The position numbers were made by a program, and so were the translations under genes. DNA of 64,000 nt from Aminobacterium colombiense DSM 12261 (lineage in GTDB: Bacteria; Synergistota; Synergistia; Synergistales; Aminobacteriaceae): positions 1,798,001 through 1,862,000 of the forward strand of contig NC_014011.1 of NCBI RefSeq assembly GCF_000025885.1, given 5' to 3'. The notes under the pieces were generated by a model that did no database searches, was not told where the DNA came from, and was given only the letters and a program-made list of their open reading frames with translations. The number at the start of each line of letters is the position of its first letter. Within the stretch, counting starts at the first letter, position 1. Positions 43,481 through 52,581 of the stretch are shown piece by piece.

Positions 43481-44730
43481 AAACTCTTTACCTGGATTGT
43501 TTTTCTGGTATTTCAGGAAACATGTTCCTCGCGGCCCTTCTAGATCTTGGGCTCGATAGAAAAGAATTTCTTGAAAAGATGGAAACCTTGCGAATTCCAT
43601 CGGGGCACCATCATCATGGTGAGGTACACCATGATAGCGGCGCGGGATATGAGATCCATATCAAGGACACCGTGCGGAACGGGTTTTCCGGCATCGATCT
43701 GACCGTTACAAGTACGGAGGATCACCCTCACCGCGGACTTATGGACGTGTGGGATGTTATTGACAAAAGCGGCCTTTCCCATAACGTAAAACAAAAGAGC
43801 AAAGACGCTTTTAAGCTCCTTGCCGAAGCTGAAGGAAAAGTACATGGCCTTCCTCCGGAGAAGGTCCATTTTCATGAGGTGGGAGCTGTTGATTCCATTG
43901 TTGATATTGTGGGTGCCTTTGTTCTCATGGAAATGCTCGAACCTGACTCTGTTATCTGCTCGCCTCTTAATGTGGGAAGCGGAACGATCAGATGCGCTCA
44001 TGGCGTTCTTCCTGTTCCAGCTCCCGCCACTGAAAATCTCCTCATTGGCATGCCCGTATATTCAGCAGGCTCTCCCATAGAGCGGGTTACCCCCACAGGA
44101 GCCCTGCTGGTGAAGATGCTTGCATCCCACTTTGGAACCATGCCGGCAGGCAAGGTGATGGGAAGCGGACGGGGGTTAGGGTCTCGTGAAAGCGATATTC
44201 CAAACTTTTTACGAGTTACCCTTCTTGAGGAAACAAAAGAGAAGGACAATGCCCCTTCAGCATCAAAAGAAGAGCCCTTTATTCGCGATGTAGGAATCCT
44301 TCTTGAAACGAACATTGACGATATGAACCCTCAATACTATGAGCCTGTAATGGAACGTCTTTTCTCTATTGGCGCCATGGATGTCTGGCTTGAAACCATT
44401 ATCATGAAAAAGGGACGGCCTGCCATTCGCCTTTGCTGCCTTGTATCTCTTTCCCAGGAAGAACAAGCCGCGGAAATTATCTTAAAGGGAACTACAACGC
44501 TGGGGCTGCGGCGTTCTGAAGTAGACCGGATAAAGCTTCGCCACCACATTACGCCAATGGAAACTACTTTTGGCCTGGTGCGGATCAAAGAAGCCTGGTG
44601 GGGGAACGAAAGGCTTCGCGCCAATCCAGAGTATGAAGACCTCAAACGAATTTCGAAAGAAACTGGCATTCCTCTAAACAGCCTGCGGGAAGAAGTGCTG
44701 CGTCAAATTGAAGAAATGGGTCATCCATAG
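43477..44730 (+). CDS. larC: LarC nickel-insertion enzyme (single-frame)
   Basis: A 417-residue cyclometallase of the nickel-pincer cofactor pathway. It begins YLDCFSGISGNMFLAALLDLG, has a histidine-rich GHHHHGEVHHDSG loop, and contains HFHEVGAVDSIVDIVGA and NIDDMNPQ. In Lactiplantibacillus the gene is read through a programmed frameshift; here it is one frame. Start at 43477 overlaps the larE stop. Confidence 0.93.
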   Translation: MKTLYLDCFSGISGNMFLAALLDLGLDRKEFLEKMETLRIPSGHHHHGEVHHDSGAGYEIHIKDTVRNGFSGIDLTVTSTEDHPHRGLMDVWDVIDKSGLSHNVKQKSKDAFKLLAEAEGKVHGLPPEKVHFHEVGAVDSIVDIVGAFVLMEMLEPDSVICSPLNVGSGTIRCAHGVLPVPAPATENLLIGMPVYSAGSPIERVTPTGALLVKMLASHFGTMPAGKVMGSGRGLGSRESDIPNFLRVTLLEETKEKDNAPSASKEEPFIRDVGILLETNIDDMNPQYYEPVMERLFSIGAMDVWLETIIMKKGRPAIRLCCLVSLSQEEQAAEIILKGTTTLGLRRSEVDRIKLRHHITPMETTFGLVRIKEAWWGNERLRANPEYEDLKRISKETGIPLNSLREEVLRQIEEMGHP

Positions 44731-44756
44731 CGCTCGACCAGCAAAGAAATGTATGT

Positions 44757-44803
44757 AAAAACGCCCCATTTCTTCTCAGGGAGAAAAGATGGGGCGTTTC
44801 TTG
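44757..44803 (+). terminator. Intrinsic terminator after larC
   Basis: Stem AAACGCCCCAT / ATGGGGCGTTT with an inner TCTTCTC/GAGAAAAGA extension and T-rich tail, 27 bp after larC. It may also serve the convergent PLP gene. Confidence 0.8.
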
Positions 44804-44829
44804 TATCGATCAAAATATAGTATATAATC

Positions 44830-45960
44830 CTATTTCGACATTCCCCTGGCTAGAATCTTATACTCCTCCTGAACCTGTCCATTCCTCACGCCGTAAAGTA
44901 CAGGATACAGATTACATGTGGGACACGCGTGGTTGGGTATGATCTCTACCTTGTCACCGATGCGGAATGCCATGTCCTCGGGAGGGGTAAACATGCCGTG
45001 CTCCTCTGAGAGGCTTTTCAAATAGACGGTGGGTCTCTTTTTCAGCAGTCCGAAACCGGGGCTCGATGTTATGTTCCCACGGTGAAAATAAAAGGTCAGC
45101 GCCTTCGTTCCAGCGTCCAGAACTATACGGTCAGGAGCCGGGCAGCTGATTACCGTAGCCAGCACTGAGAGGGCACAATGTTCGTAGGTTCCTATAACCC
45201 CTGCCTGGTCGGCGTCCAGAAACACGTAGGTTCCCGGTCTGATCTCTGTAATTCCCTGCATAATTTCCGAAACAAGAAGAGATGGCGTAGAGCCAATACT
45301 GATCTCCTCAACCCCTATGCCTTCTTTTCGAAGAAATTCAGCCATCTCAAGCATCATATTTTGGCTGCTTTGGGAAATTGACCGGACTTCTGATATGGTT
45401 GTCGCATTATAGCAGTTCCCATCGTGGGTAAAGATACCTCTCAATTTAAGAGAGTCACGGTATCGAATAAGTTTCGCCAACTCAAGAATCTCTTCTTTTG
45501 AGCCCACCCCTGTACGATGATAACCGGTGTCCACATCAATCATTATTTCCATGGGACGAGACTCCCCATCGAAGGTTTCCGCCAGCATTTTGACATGATC
45601 AGGATGATCAACACCTACAGCGAGGGTTGTTTTTCGAGCGAGGGCAAGAAGACGATCCATTTTTATATCGCCCGCAAGCTCATTGGCTATAAAAATATCG
45701 TCAATCCCTTCTGCCGCCATAACCTCTCCTTCGCCAAGCTTTGCCACAGTAATACCTTTAGCGCCGGCAGCCAGCTGTTTTTTTGCTATATCCGGCGTTC
45801 TATGGGTCTTTATGTGAGGGCGAAGATTGACCCCTGCTCTCTGGGCCTTTTGCTGCATCCAGCTTATGTTTCTCTCCATAACATCCAGGTCCACAAGTAA
45901 TGAAGGGGTATCAAGATCTGTTATCTCACAACCTCTGAAAGACTCATGAAGACATTTCAT
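44830..45960 (-). CDS. DSD1/D-threonine aldolase family PLP enzyme
   Basis: A 376-residue fold-type-III PLP enzyme (alanine-racemase-like barrel). The PLP lysine is in RPHIKTHRTP (about K51), and the zinc ligands are in NHACPTC near the C-terminus, as in D-serine dehydratase and D-threonine aldolase. It would act on a D-hydroxyamino acid. The second of two adjacent ATGs (45960) has better spacing from GGGAG. It lies 88 bp after the M20 hydrolase and may belong to the same operon. Confidence 0.85.
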   Translation of the reverse strand: MKCLHESFRGCEITDLDTPSLLVDLDVMERNISWMQQKAQRAGVNLRPHIKTHRTPDIAKKQLAAGAKGITVAKLGEGEVMAAEGIDDIFIANELAGDIKMDRLLALARKTTLAVGVDHPDHVKMLAETFDGESRPMEIMIDVDTGYHRTGVGSKEEILELAKLIRYRDSLKLRGIFTHDGNCYNATTISEVRSISQSSQNMMLEMAEFLRKEGIGVEEISIGSTPSLLVSEIMQGITEIRPGTYVFLDADQAGVIGTYEHCALSVLATVISCPAPDRIVLDAGTKALTFYFHRGNITSSPGFGLLKKRPTVYLKSLSEEHGMFTPPEDMAFRIGDKVEIIPNHACPTCNLYPVLYGVRNGQVQEEYKILARGMSK

Positions 45961-46048
45961 CATACTCTCCCACCTCTATTCTCTTTCTTATCATGATGCA
46001 TATATTCACACTCTATTATAATCGGAAATTTTTCTCATGCCTTCTCTC

Positions 46049-47248
46049 TTATCTATTAAAAGTTTCAAGAAAACGCCAGGCCAAAGACGAAAGGAGGGCC
46101 ACTCCATTGGGCAACACGCTATCGTTTGTTCGGAAATTGGGGCTATGGTGCTGAGCATCCGTTCCCTTTGATGGATCGCCCATCCCGAGGAAGAATAGCA
46201 CTCCTGGCACTTTCTGCTGATAGAAGCTGAAATCCTCAGATCCCATGATAATGGGAAGTTCCTCAAGGGCTTCTTCACCCAGAAGTTCACCTGTGGTTTC
46301 CCTAAGAAGGCCTACCATGGCCGCATCGTTGACCGTGACAGGATAGATAGGTATAAAATCGACCTTGACCTCACATCGAAGGGCTGCGGCAATTCCTTCA
46401 GCAATACGGCTGATCCGCCCCCCCATGCTTTCTCTGACTTGAGGGTTTGTTGTGCGCACATTGCCCTGGATACGGGCTGTCTCTGGAATAATGTTGACTG
46501 CTGTTCCCGACTCAATCTTTCCAACGCTAAGAACCGCTGTCTCAAGAGGGTCTATTTCACGGCTCACTACAGTTTGAATCGTCGTAATTATGGTGGCCGC
46601 GGCTATAGTGGGGTCTATGGCCTCGTGGGGCCTTGATCCGTGTCCTCCCCGCCCCTTTACTTCGATCTCCCATATATCGGCAGAGGCCATCATGGGGCCA
46701 CTGCGAAAACCTATCTTTCCCGCCTCAAGGGTACTCCAGACATGAAGCCCGCAAATTGCGTCCACTCCAGCCAACGCGCCTTCTTTAATGAGCATCGGAG
46801 CACCAGAATTAACCCCCGCCTCCTCCGCCGGCTGAAAGACGAGGCGGACCCGGCCGGGCAGTTCTTCTTTAAGGGCAGCGAGAACATGGGCCACCCCAAG
46901 AAGGATCGCCGCATGGGCGTCGTGTCCGCAGGCATGCATAACCCCGTCACAAGTGGATTTCCAGGGGTCATCCACAGCTTCCTGAAGAGGAAGGGCATCG
47001 ATGTCAGCTCGGATAGCAATGACCGGGCCATCTTCCTTTCCTGTTATATCCGCTATGACTCCCGACCCTGTTCCATAAAAACCTCGACGGATATTTTCAT
47101 ATCCAAGGTCTATTAAGACCGATTCGATCTTTTTTGATGTTTCTTCTTCTTTCCACGACAGCTCTGGATGAGCATGAAGTTCATGACGGAACTCTATAAC
47201 TTTCTGCTCAACTTCAGATGCAAGGGCGTGGATTTTTTCTGTGTTCAT
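46049..47248 (-). CDS. M20 family amidohydrolase (N-acyl amino acid hydrolase type)
   Basis: A 399-residue metalloenzyme with the metal motifs MHACGHDAHAA, FQPAEEAG and GLHVWS, and a dimerisation domain between. The family removes acyl groups from N-acyl amino acids, as in hippurate hydrolase. It follows a membrane transporter by 18 bp under an aromatic-leader attenuator, so an aromatic N-acyl amino acid or related conjugate is a reasonable substrate guess. Ribosome site AAAGGAG. Confidence 0.92.
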   Translation of the reverse strand: MNTEKIHALASEVEQKVIEFRHELHAHPELSWKEEETSKKIESVLIDLGYENIRRGFYGTGSGVIADITGKEDGPVIAIRADIDALPLQEAVDDPWKSTCDGVMHACGHDAHAAILLGVAHVLAALKEELPGRVRLVFQPAEEAGVNSGAPMLIKEGALAGVDAICGLHVWSTLEAGKIGFRSGPMMASADIWEIEVKGRGGHGSRPHEAIDPTIAAATIITTIQTVVSREIDPLETAVLSVGKIESGTAVNIIPETARIQGNVRTTNPQVRESMGGRISRIAEGIAAALRCEVKVDFIPIYPVTVNDAAMVGLLRETTGELLGEEALEELPIIMGSEDFSFYQQKVPGVLFFLGMGDPSKGTDAQHHSPNFRTNDSVLPNGVALLSSLAWRFLETFNR

Positions 47249-47266
47249 AATAATAGCTCCTTTGAC

Positions 47267-48448
47267 CTAAAGTAATTTCACGAGGAATCCCGCAAGGAAG
47301 ACAGATGCAATGGTCACTGTAGTAAAACCGGATACAAGCATTTTGGGAAGAATGCCCGTGAGTATAAAATCCCTTTCCTCTGATGTTTCTCCCACGGCAT
47401 TGGCCACTTCCTGAGAAACAATAAATGTTCCGGGGAAACCAAAGAGGCAGCATACCCCCACAGCCAGACACATTTCCCAGGTGTAACCAAAGATCTTAGA
47501 TGAGACAAAGGCGACAATGGCAATACCGACTACGGAAACTGCGAAGGCTACGACGATGGGAAAAATCAGAGACGCCACCATCTGGGGGGTTGCCTTGTTC
47601 AGGCTCATGAATATAGGCACTAAAAGGGCGAAAAGGGCCAAGCCTGTGGAATTGGCCTTGTCGAGAATTTTATGCTCAAGGAAACCAATTTCGTAAAAAA
47701 CAATTCCAAAGATAAGGGCCATAACAAATTGATTTATTACCCCGCCAAGGGCCTTGGCACACATAACAGCGAGCCAGCCGACAAGCATGGCCTTCATAAT
47801 GAGTATAAAAGGCGTTTGCAAATCTTTGGGGGTAGCAGGAAAAAGTCTCCATGTGGGCTCCTCTGGGTTGCTTTTGGCCTTGCTTCCTTTATCAGCTGTA
47901 AGACCTTCGCCCCTCCTGAAAATTTCACGAAGGCGCCGGCCTTCTCTGGAAAGGCAGACAGAAGCAACAGGAAGACCCACAAAATTCTGAAGAACGAGGA
48001 GCAATGTAACAAAAACAAGCACTGTTTCAAGCCCCTTGGCTTTGGCAGCCTCGCTCATAATAAGGGTCGCTACAACCCCGCCTGAAATAGGGCCTGCGGC
48101 AGGAACAGCATACTCTTTGCCTATGATGGGCGAACCGATGATAAAGAGGGCAGCCGCGGCGGCAACGATAGCTCCGAGAGCTATAATGACGGTCTTCCAC
48201 TCCTCTTTGAGATCTCGAAGTTTCATCAAAGTGCCCATATGGATCATCAACATGGGAATAAGGGCAATAGCCAGTTTGACTATAACAGCATCTTCAAAGA
48301 GTGTTGCGGGAATGCCAAACCAGAACCCCACCATGAAAATAATGCCGGAAACAAAAAGCATGGAACAGACAGCCTTTGTTTTTTGAGCTACAAAATCACC
48401 GATAGCGTAAACAACTGCTATGACTAAAAGTGCTGTTACTGCATTCAT
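47267..48448 (-). CDS. Integral membrane transporter, family not identified
   Basis: A 393-residue protein with about ten hydrophobic segments and a central charged loop (SREGRRLREIFRRGEGLTADKG). Features such as AAGPISGGVVATLIMSEAAKAKG and VCCLFGFPGTFIVSQEVANAVG look like transporter re-entrant or binding regions. I could not place it in a named family with confidence. It is the first gene after the aromatic leader/attenuator and is co-transcribed with the M20 hydrolase. Ribosome site AAAGGAGG. Confidence 0.7.
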   Translation of the reverse strand: MNAVTALLVIAVVYAIGDFVAQKTKAVCSMLFVSGIIFMVGFWFGIPATLFEDAVIVKLAIALIPMLMIHMGTLMKLRDLKEEWKTVIIALGAIVAAAAALFIIGSPIIGKEYAVPAAGPISGGVVATLIMSEAAKAKGLETVLVFVTLLLVLQNFVGLPVASVCLSREGRRLREIFRRGEGLTADKGSKAKSNPEEPTWRLFPATPKDLQTPFILIMKAMLVGWLAVMCAKALGGVINQFVMALIFGIVFYEIGFLEHKILDKANSTGLALFALLVPIFMSLNKATPQMVASLIFPIVVAFAVSVVGIAIVAFVSSKIFGYTWEMCLAVGVCCLFGFPGTFIVSQEVANAVGETSEERDFILTGILPKMLVSGFTTVTIASVFLAGFLVKLL

Positions 48449-48478
48449 TTCTATTCCTCCTTTAGGAATTTATTTAAA

Positions 48479-48518
48479 TAAAAAAGGCCAGGACCCCGTC
48501 TTCGGAGGTCCTGGCCTT
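48479..48518 (-). terminator. Attenuator terminator
   Basis: A perfect 12-bp stem AAGGCCAGGACC / GGTCCTGGCCTT with an 11-nt loop, followed on the minus strand by TTTTT. It lies 31 bp after the leader peptide stop and 30 bp before the transporter gene. Confidence 0.88.
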
Positions 48519-48548
48519 GAAGCGCACAAAGTACCTGCGCCAGCAGGC

Positions 48549-48623
48549 TTATAGGGCCTCCTCGCATGGGTACCAATAGGCAAAAAAGAAAGAAAAAAAT
48601 TCACGAACTAAAGATTTTTTCAT
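48549..48623 (-). CDS. Aromatic amino acid leader peptide
   Basis: A 24-codon ORF: ATG, then KKSLVRE, then FFSFFFAYWYPCEEAL and stop. Five Phe, two Tyr and one Trp fall within ten codons. TGAGG lies 11 nt upstream. Its end overlaps the first arm of the RNA structure, as in phe/trp attenuators. Stalling at aromatic codons would free the downstream RNA and favour readthrough. Too short for ordinary gene calling. Confidence 0.8.
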   Translation of the reverse strand: MKKSLVREFFSFFFAYWYPCEEAL

Positions 48624-48656
48624 TAAAACAACAACCTCACATAAAAAGTTGCTCTC

Positions 48657-48685
48657 TTCTTACCATGATTTATCTATGCCGTCAA
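48657..48685 (-). promoter_or_regulatory. Promoter of the aromatic-leader operon
   Basis: TTGACG (48680-48685), a 17-bp spacer and TAAGAA (48657-48662) on the minus strand, giving a leader RNA of about 200 nt. Confidence 0.5.
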
Positions 48686-48782
48686 GAAAATACTTTCATG
48701 ATATTATGACGTTATCTGCTTTAGTGTAGAAAGTAGATTGCGAGTTTCAGGATTCCATTAAACACGAGGAGGAAACATTTTT

Positions 48783-49007
48783 ATGAAGTGTCTTGTAACC
48801 TTTCATGTCACCAGTATGGCCCTCATGTTCGAAAAACTGTGTCGAAAAGAGGGAATGGACGTAAAGATTATCCCCGTTCCCCGCCAGATTTCTGCTAGCT
48901 GCGGTCTTGCCTGCAGCTACCCTTGTGATAAAGAAGAAGCTGTTCGCCAGGTCTGCGAGAAAAAGAAAATTGAAACCGCAGGATTTCATGTAATAGAAGA
49001 TCTCTAA
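48783..49007 (+). CDS. DUF3343 (putative Se/S carrier-like) protein
   Basis: A 74-residue protein matching the DUF3343 pattern: a short alpha/beta fold with ISASCGLACSY, in which the first cysteine lies on a loop as in small sulfur or selenium carriers. Function in the cell is not established. The ribosome site GAGGAGG is strong. It stands alone, divergent from the aromatic-leader operon. Confidence 0.8.
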   Translation: MKCLVTFHVTSMALMFEKLCRKEGMDVKIIPVPRQISASCGLACSYPCDKEEAVRQVCEKKKIETAGFHVIEDL

Positions 49008-49160
49008 TCTTCTCTAGACAAATTTTTCCTGGCCTGCCCTTACGAATTGCGGTAGAAATTCAGTAAAAATGCCGAAATTCTCACTGTCCTTTCTCACGAT
49101 ATGCAAACTCCCCCAGGGTTTTAAAATATGGATACCATTTAATTAAGGGGGAGTTTAGTG

Positions 49161-49571
49161 ATGAAGAAAAGTTTCTTTATTGTTGTCATAGCAGTTCTTG
49201 TTTTAACCTTCGCAGGTTCAGCGTGGGCCCATGGCGGCGGCAACACTGGCAGAAGATATGGAGGAAGAGGTCATATGGCCTATGGCAGTGCTCAAAATCA
49301 GAGTTTCGGCCATCACATGATGAGAAGAACACAACCAGGGATGGGATTTAGGAATTCAAGCAACCTTCCTTTTGATCAGAGGAATATTCCTCAGGATATT
49401 CTGAACAAACGAGATGAGATGAAAAGAACCCATTTGGAATTGCGACTAGAGCTTGCACAGCCCCAGGTCAATCGCGAGAAAGCCTTGTCACTCCATGAAA
49501 AGATGCTCAACCTTCGTCAGGAGCTATCCCGCTGGATGTTTAACCAGAGGCTTGCCAATGGAATGAGATAA
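49161..49571 (+). CDS. Spy/ZraP-like periplasmic protein
   Basis: A 136-residue exported protein with a signal peptide ending AWA. The mature part starts with a Gly/His/Met/Arg-rich region (GGGNTGRRYGG, GHHMMRR) that could bind metal, then a helical stretch (ILNKRDEMKRTHLELRLELAQPQVNREKALSLHEKM) of the Spy/CpxP/ZraP heavy-metal sensor type. Start 49161 has GGGGGAG 7 nt upstream. Confidence 0.7.
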   Translation: MKKSFFIVVIAVLVLTFAGSAWAHGGGNTGRRYGGRGHMAYGSAQNQSFGHHMMRRTQPGMGFRNSSNLPFDQRNIPQDILNKRDEMKRTHLELRLELAQPQVNREKALSLHEKMLNLRQELSRWMFNQRLANGMR

Positions 49572-49611
49572 TAGAACTTTTAATTCTTCACAGTCCTGAA
49601 TAAATAAGAGG

Positions 49612-49645
49612 ATGGGTCCTTCTCGATGGGAGGGCCCATTTTCTT
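49612..49645. terminator. Two-way terminator between the Spy-like gene and the flavoprotein
   Basis: A 9-bp stem ATGGGTCCT / AGGGCCCAT (one G-T) followed by TTTTC, between convergent genes. Confidence 0.75.
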
Positions 49646-49661
49646 ATGGCCTAACTTCTAA

Positions 49662-51008
49662 TCATATCAACTGGCGGGCAGCTATTTGTATTGGATCCCA
49701 GGGAAGGGAAAATGGCGGGGCATATCCCAAATCAAGATCTACAAGCTCACGTACAGTCATTCGTGCTGCTATTGCTGTGGCAACCACATCAATACGCTTC
49801 GCAGAACCATGATTTCCCACGATTTGGGCACCTAGAATGCGTCCTCCCGGCTTTTCCGCAATCATTTTTACGTGGATCTGCCCAGCGTCAGGATAATAGC
49901 CCGCCTGGGTCTTGCTTTTAATAGTCACCGTGTCGTAATTAAAATCAAGGTCCTCCAGCTCTTTCTCAGAGACCCCTGTTCTTGCCACCTCAAGCTCGCA
50001 GTGCTTGCTCACTGCTGTTCCTATGACTCCGGGGAAACGTTCCTCTCCCCCTGCCATATTTATGCCTGCGGCCCTGCCCGTTTTATTGGCCACAGATCCA
50101 AGGGCGATCCAAAAGGGGCGGTTTGTTACCATATGCCATGTTTGGGCACAGTCACCGGCAGCCCAAATACCTTCTGTTTCTGTTGCCATGGCCTGATCTA
50201 CAAGAATTGAATCCTTTGCGCCAAGAGGAAGGCCTGCCTCCTTGGCAAGTTTCGAGTTGGGACGCACGCCAAGACCAAGAATAACCATATCTGCGGGGAT
50301 GGCGCGCTGGTCTGTGATAACTGCTTTAACCCGGCCGCTGTCTCTTTCAATGGCTTTCACCGTTTCACCAAGATAGAGTTCGGTGCCCACGTGGCGAATG
50401 GCCTGAGCTATATGCTCCGCCATGTCTATATCGAAGGTATTCATGACCTGAAACGAACGATCCACCAGGCTCACCTTCATCCGCCTCATACAAAAGGCTT
50501 CGGCCATTTCAAGGCCAATATAGCCTCCCCCAACCACTACTACACGCTGAGGCTGTCTCTCTTCAATAAATTGATGAAGCAAAATACCATCTTGCAGAAC
50601 GCTCAGCTGAAAAACTCCCTCTCCATCAAGGCCTTCTACAGCCGGACGGATAGGTTGAGATCCTGTAGCAAAAAGCAGATGGTCAAAGGTATCGGCAAAA
50701 ACTTCCCCTGTTTTCAAATCCAAAACATTGACAGTTCTATCCTGAATATCCACACTAAGCACTTCATGAAGCACGAGGGCCCGTATGTTCTGCTTAGACA
50801 TAAACTCCTCAGGTGTCCGAACAATGAGTTTGTTTTCTTTTTCCACCAGGCCGGCTATGTAATAGGGCATGCCGCATGCTGAATAGGATGTATGGGGAGA
50901 GCGTTCGTATGCTACGATCTCAGCTTTGGGCTGCAACTTTCGGATCTGCCCTGCCGCTGACATTCCCGCCGCATCGCCACCGATAATAACGTATTTTTCT
51001 CGTTCCAT
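49662..51008 (-). CDS. CoA-disulfide reductase / NADH oxidase-like flavoprotein (second paralogue)
   Basis: A 448-residue FAD enzyme homologous to the one at 16290-17660. FAD motif YVIIGGDAAGMSAAGQ, redox cysteine in YSACGMPYYIAG (about C45), NAD motif VVVVGGGYIGLEMAE and GIWAAGDCAQT are visible. Roles in the family include CoA-disulfide, polysulfide and oxygen reduction. Start 51008 has GGAGG 8 nt upstream. It lies 58 bp after pepV on the same strand and may be co-transcribed. Confidence 0.88.
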   Translation of the reverse strand: MEREKYVIIGGDAAGMSAAGQIRKLQPKAEIVAYERSPHTSYSACGMPYYIAGLVEKENKLIVRTPEEFMSKQNIRALVLHEVLSVDIQDRTVNVLDLKTGEVFADTFDHLLFATGSQPIRPAVEGLDGEGVFQLSVLQDGILLHQFIEERQPQRVVVVGGGYIGLEMAEAFCMRRMKVSLVDRSFQVMNTFDIDMAEHIAQAIRHVGTELYLGETVKAIERDSGRVKAVITDQRAIPADMVILGLGVRPNSKLAKEAGLPLGAKDSILVDQAMATETEGIWAAGDCAQTWHMVTNRPFWIALGSVANKTGRAAGINMAGGEERFPGVIGTAVSKHCELEVARTGVSEKELEDLDFNYDTVTIKSKTQAGYYPDAGQIHVKMIAEKPGGRILGAQIVGNHGSAKRIDVVATAIAARMTVRELVDLDLGYAPPFSLPWDPIQIAARQLI

Positions 51009-51066
51009 CAGGGGCACCTCCTTATCAGTTCGTAAGATGGAGTTTCCTCTACCTTTACTTCATCGC

Positions 51067-52458
51067 CTAACGCGCCAACGTTACCATGGCCTGAGCCATT
51101 ATCTTCACATTTTTCATCAGATCCTCTATTGCCCAACACTCGTTCTCTTCGTGAATCGTATAAGACTGACCTGGAAAGATGGGGCCAAAAGCCACTACAT
51201 TAGGCATAGATTTTGCATAGGTGCCGCCGCCAATAGCAAGAAGATCGGCCTGAAGGCCCGTCTGTTCTTCATAAACCCTCTTAAGAGTTTTGATCAGTTC
51301 AGTTTCTGGATCTACATAGAGAGGAGCTGCATGTTTCACCTTCGTAATGGTTATGCCCGCATTAGTGAGGGTTTTCTCGAGAATTGGCATAACATCAGAT
51401 TCTTTTTTCGTTACGGGATAGCGCAAATTTAAGGTAAATTCAACTTCAGGTCCGTTGCTGCTCATTGTCCCAAGACAGACGGTCAACGGTCCAGAAATAC
51501 GGTCTCTCATGGCAACGCCAAGGGATTTTCCATCTGTTTCAAAGCCAATGATACCGTTAAGGGAACGTACAAAAGAAGCCTGGGAGCCTCCCAAATTGAT
51601 CTTTGAAAGAATATCATTGACACAGAGAAGAGCGTTCACACCAAGCTCTGGAGTGCTTCCATGGGCAGGTACTCCCTGAATTTCTATTACAAGGGTTCCC
51701 TCAGCGGTGTCTTCGACTATCTTATATCCGCTTCTATCAGGTCCATTCCAGGAATCCACTATGGATGCGAGGCGTCTTCTCTCTTCGGCTGGAGCCCGAA
51801 GGATAACCTGGCTTGACGCAGCCACAACATTAGGAGCCACCCCGCCATTGAGGGAAGAGATGACAACCGGGCCATCTCCTTCGAAAGAAGCTTTACACGT
51901 TACTGTCAAAACCCCTTTTTCGGCATAGATGATGGGATACTCTGCATCGGGAGTGAATCCAGCTGCTGGCAGATCTTCAGTTTTGACGTAGCGAGCCATG
52001 CACTGACTGCCTGATTCTTCATTGGTTCCAAAGATGATGCGAATTCGCCGTTTTAAGGGAATTTGAAGATCTTTAATGGCTTTCAGCGCAAATAGCGCTC
52101 CCAACGTAGGGCCTTTGTCGTCAAGAACCCCCCGCCCCCATATCTTTCCGTCATGGATTTCTCCGCTGTAAGGATCGCAGGTCCAGCCTTTTCCCTCTGG
52201 CACCACATCGAGATGGCCGAGAACTGCAACCATTTCTTCCCCTTCTCCCCATTCGGCATACCCTGCCACGTTATCTACGTTTTTCGTTCGGAAGCCAAGC
52301 TCTTCTGCCAGGGTCAGTGTATGGTCAAGGGCGCGCCTGACCTCCCGCCCGAAAGGAGCATTTTCTTCAGGAGTCCCCGCAACGCTGGGGATTCGAATAG
52401 ATTCCTGTACGGCTGATACAATATGGTGTTTCAGCCCATCAATAGCGCGGTTGAGCAT
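51067..52458 (-). CDS. pepV: M20 family dipeptidase (PepV type)
   Basis: A 463-residue di-zinc dipeptidase. The metal ligands are in GHLDVVPEG, GVLDDKGP and GTNEESGSQ, with a lid domain in the middle and a C-terminal HEENECW motif. It splits dipeptides in the cytoplasm, fitting a peptide-fermenting life and the peptide ABC transporter at 26-32 kb. Ribosome site TAGGAGGG. Confidence 0.92.
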   Translation of the reverse strand: MLNRAIDGLKHHIVSAVQESIRIPSVAGTPEENAPFGREVRRALDHTLTLAEELGFRTKNVDNVAGYAEWGEGEEMVAVLGHLDVVPEGKGWTCDPYSGEIHDGKIWGRGVLDDKGPTLGALFALKAIKDLQIPLKRRIRIIFGTNEESGSQCMARYVKTEDLPAAGFTPDAEYPIIYAEKGVLTVTCKASFEGDGPVVISSLNGGVAPNVVAASSQVILRAPAEERRRLASIVDSWNGPDRSGYKIVEDTAEGTLVIEIQGVPAHGSTPELGVNALLCVNDILSKINLGGSQASFVRSLNGIIGFETDGKSLGVAMRDRISGPLTVCLGTMSSNGPEVEFTLNLRYPVTKKESDVMPILEKTLTNAGITITKVKHAAPLYVDPETELIKTLKRVYEEQTGLQADLLAIGGGTYAKSMPNVVAFGPIFPGQSYTIHEENECWAIEDLMKNVKIMAQAMVTLAR

Positions 52459-52581
52459 AAAAGTCCCTCCTAAGATATTTAGATCTTTCCTTACCCCCGA
52501 TCCACTTTATCTGTTTCTACGAAAAGACCGGCTAGGTATACCATATTGTAACAGAGGACCACCTGACCATACCTACTTTCC

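Larger units (their letters stand above)
48449..48782 (-). promoter_or_regulatory. Aromatic-leader attenuator region
   Basis: This 334-bp gap contains the promoter, a 24-codon leader peptide, a branched RNA and a terminator, all for the minus-strand transporter operon. A stem between 48531-48539 and 48563-48573 (CGCAGGTAC with GTACC-CA-TGCG) includes codons of the leader; an alternative stem at 48522-48540 (GCGCA/TGCGC) shares its 3' arm. The remaining right-hand part is the upstream region of the DUF3343 gene. Confidence 0.7.

Noticed and set aside
43477-44730. Programmed frameshift in larC as in lactobacilli
   Set aside because: The frame is continuous over the whole length, so none is needed.
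48481-48580. T-box or metabolite riboswitch before the transporter, because of TGGTACC and nested stems
   Set aside because: No T-box antiterminator consensus or specifier stem was found, and the first stem overlaps a leader peptide rich in aromatic codons, which explains the structure better.
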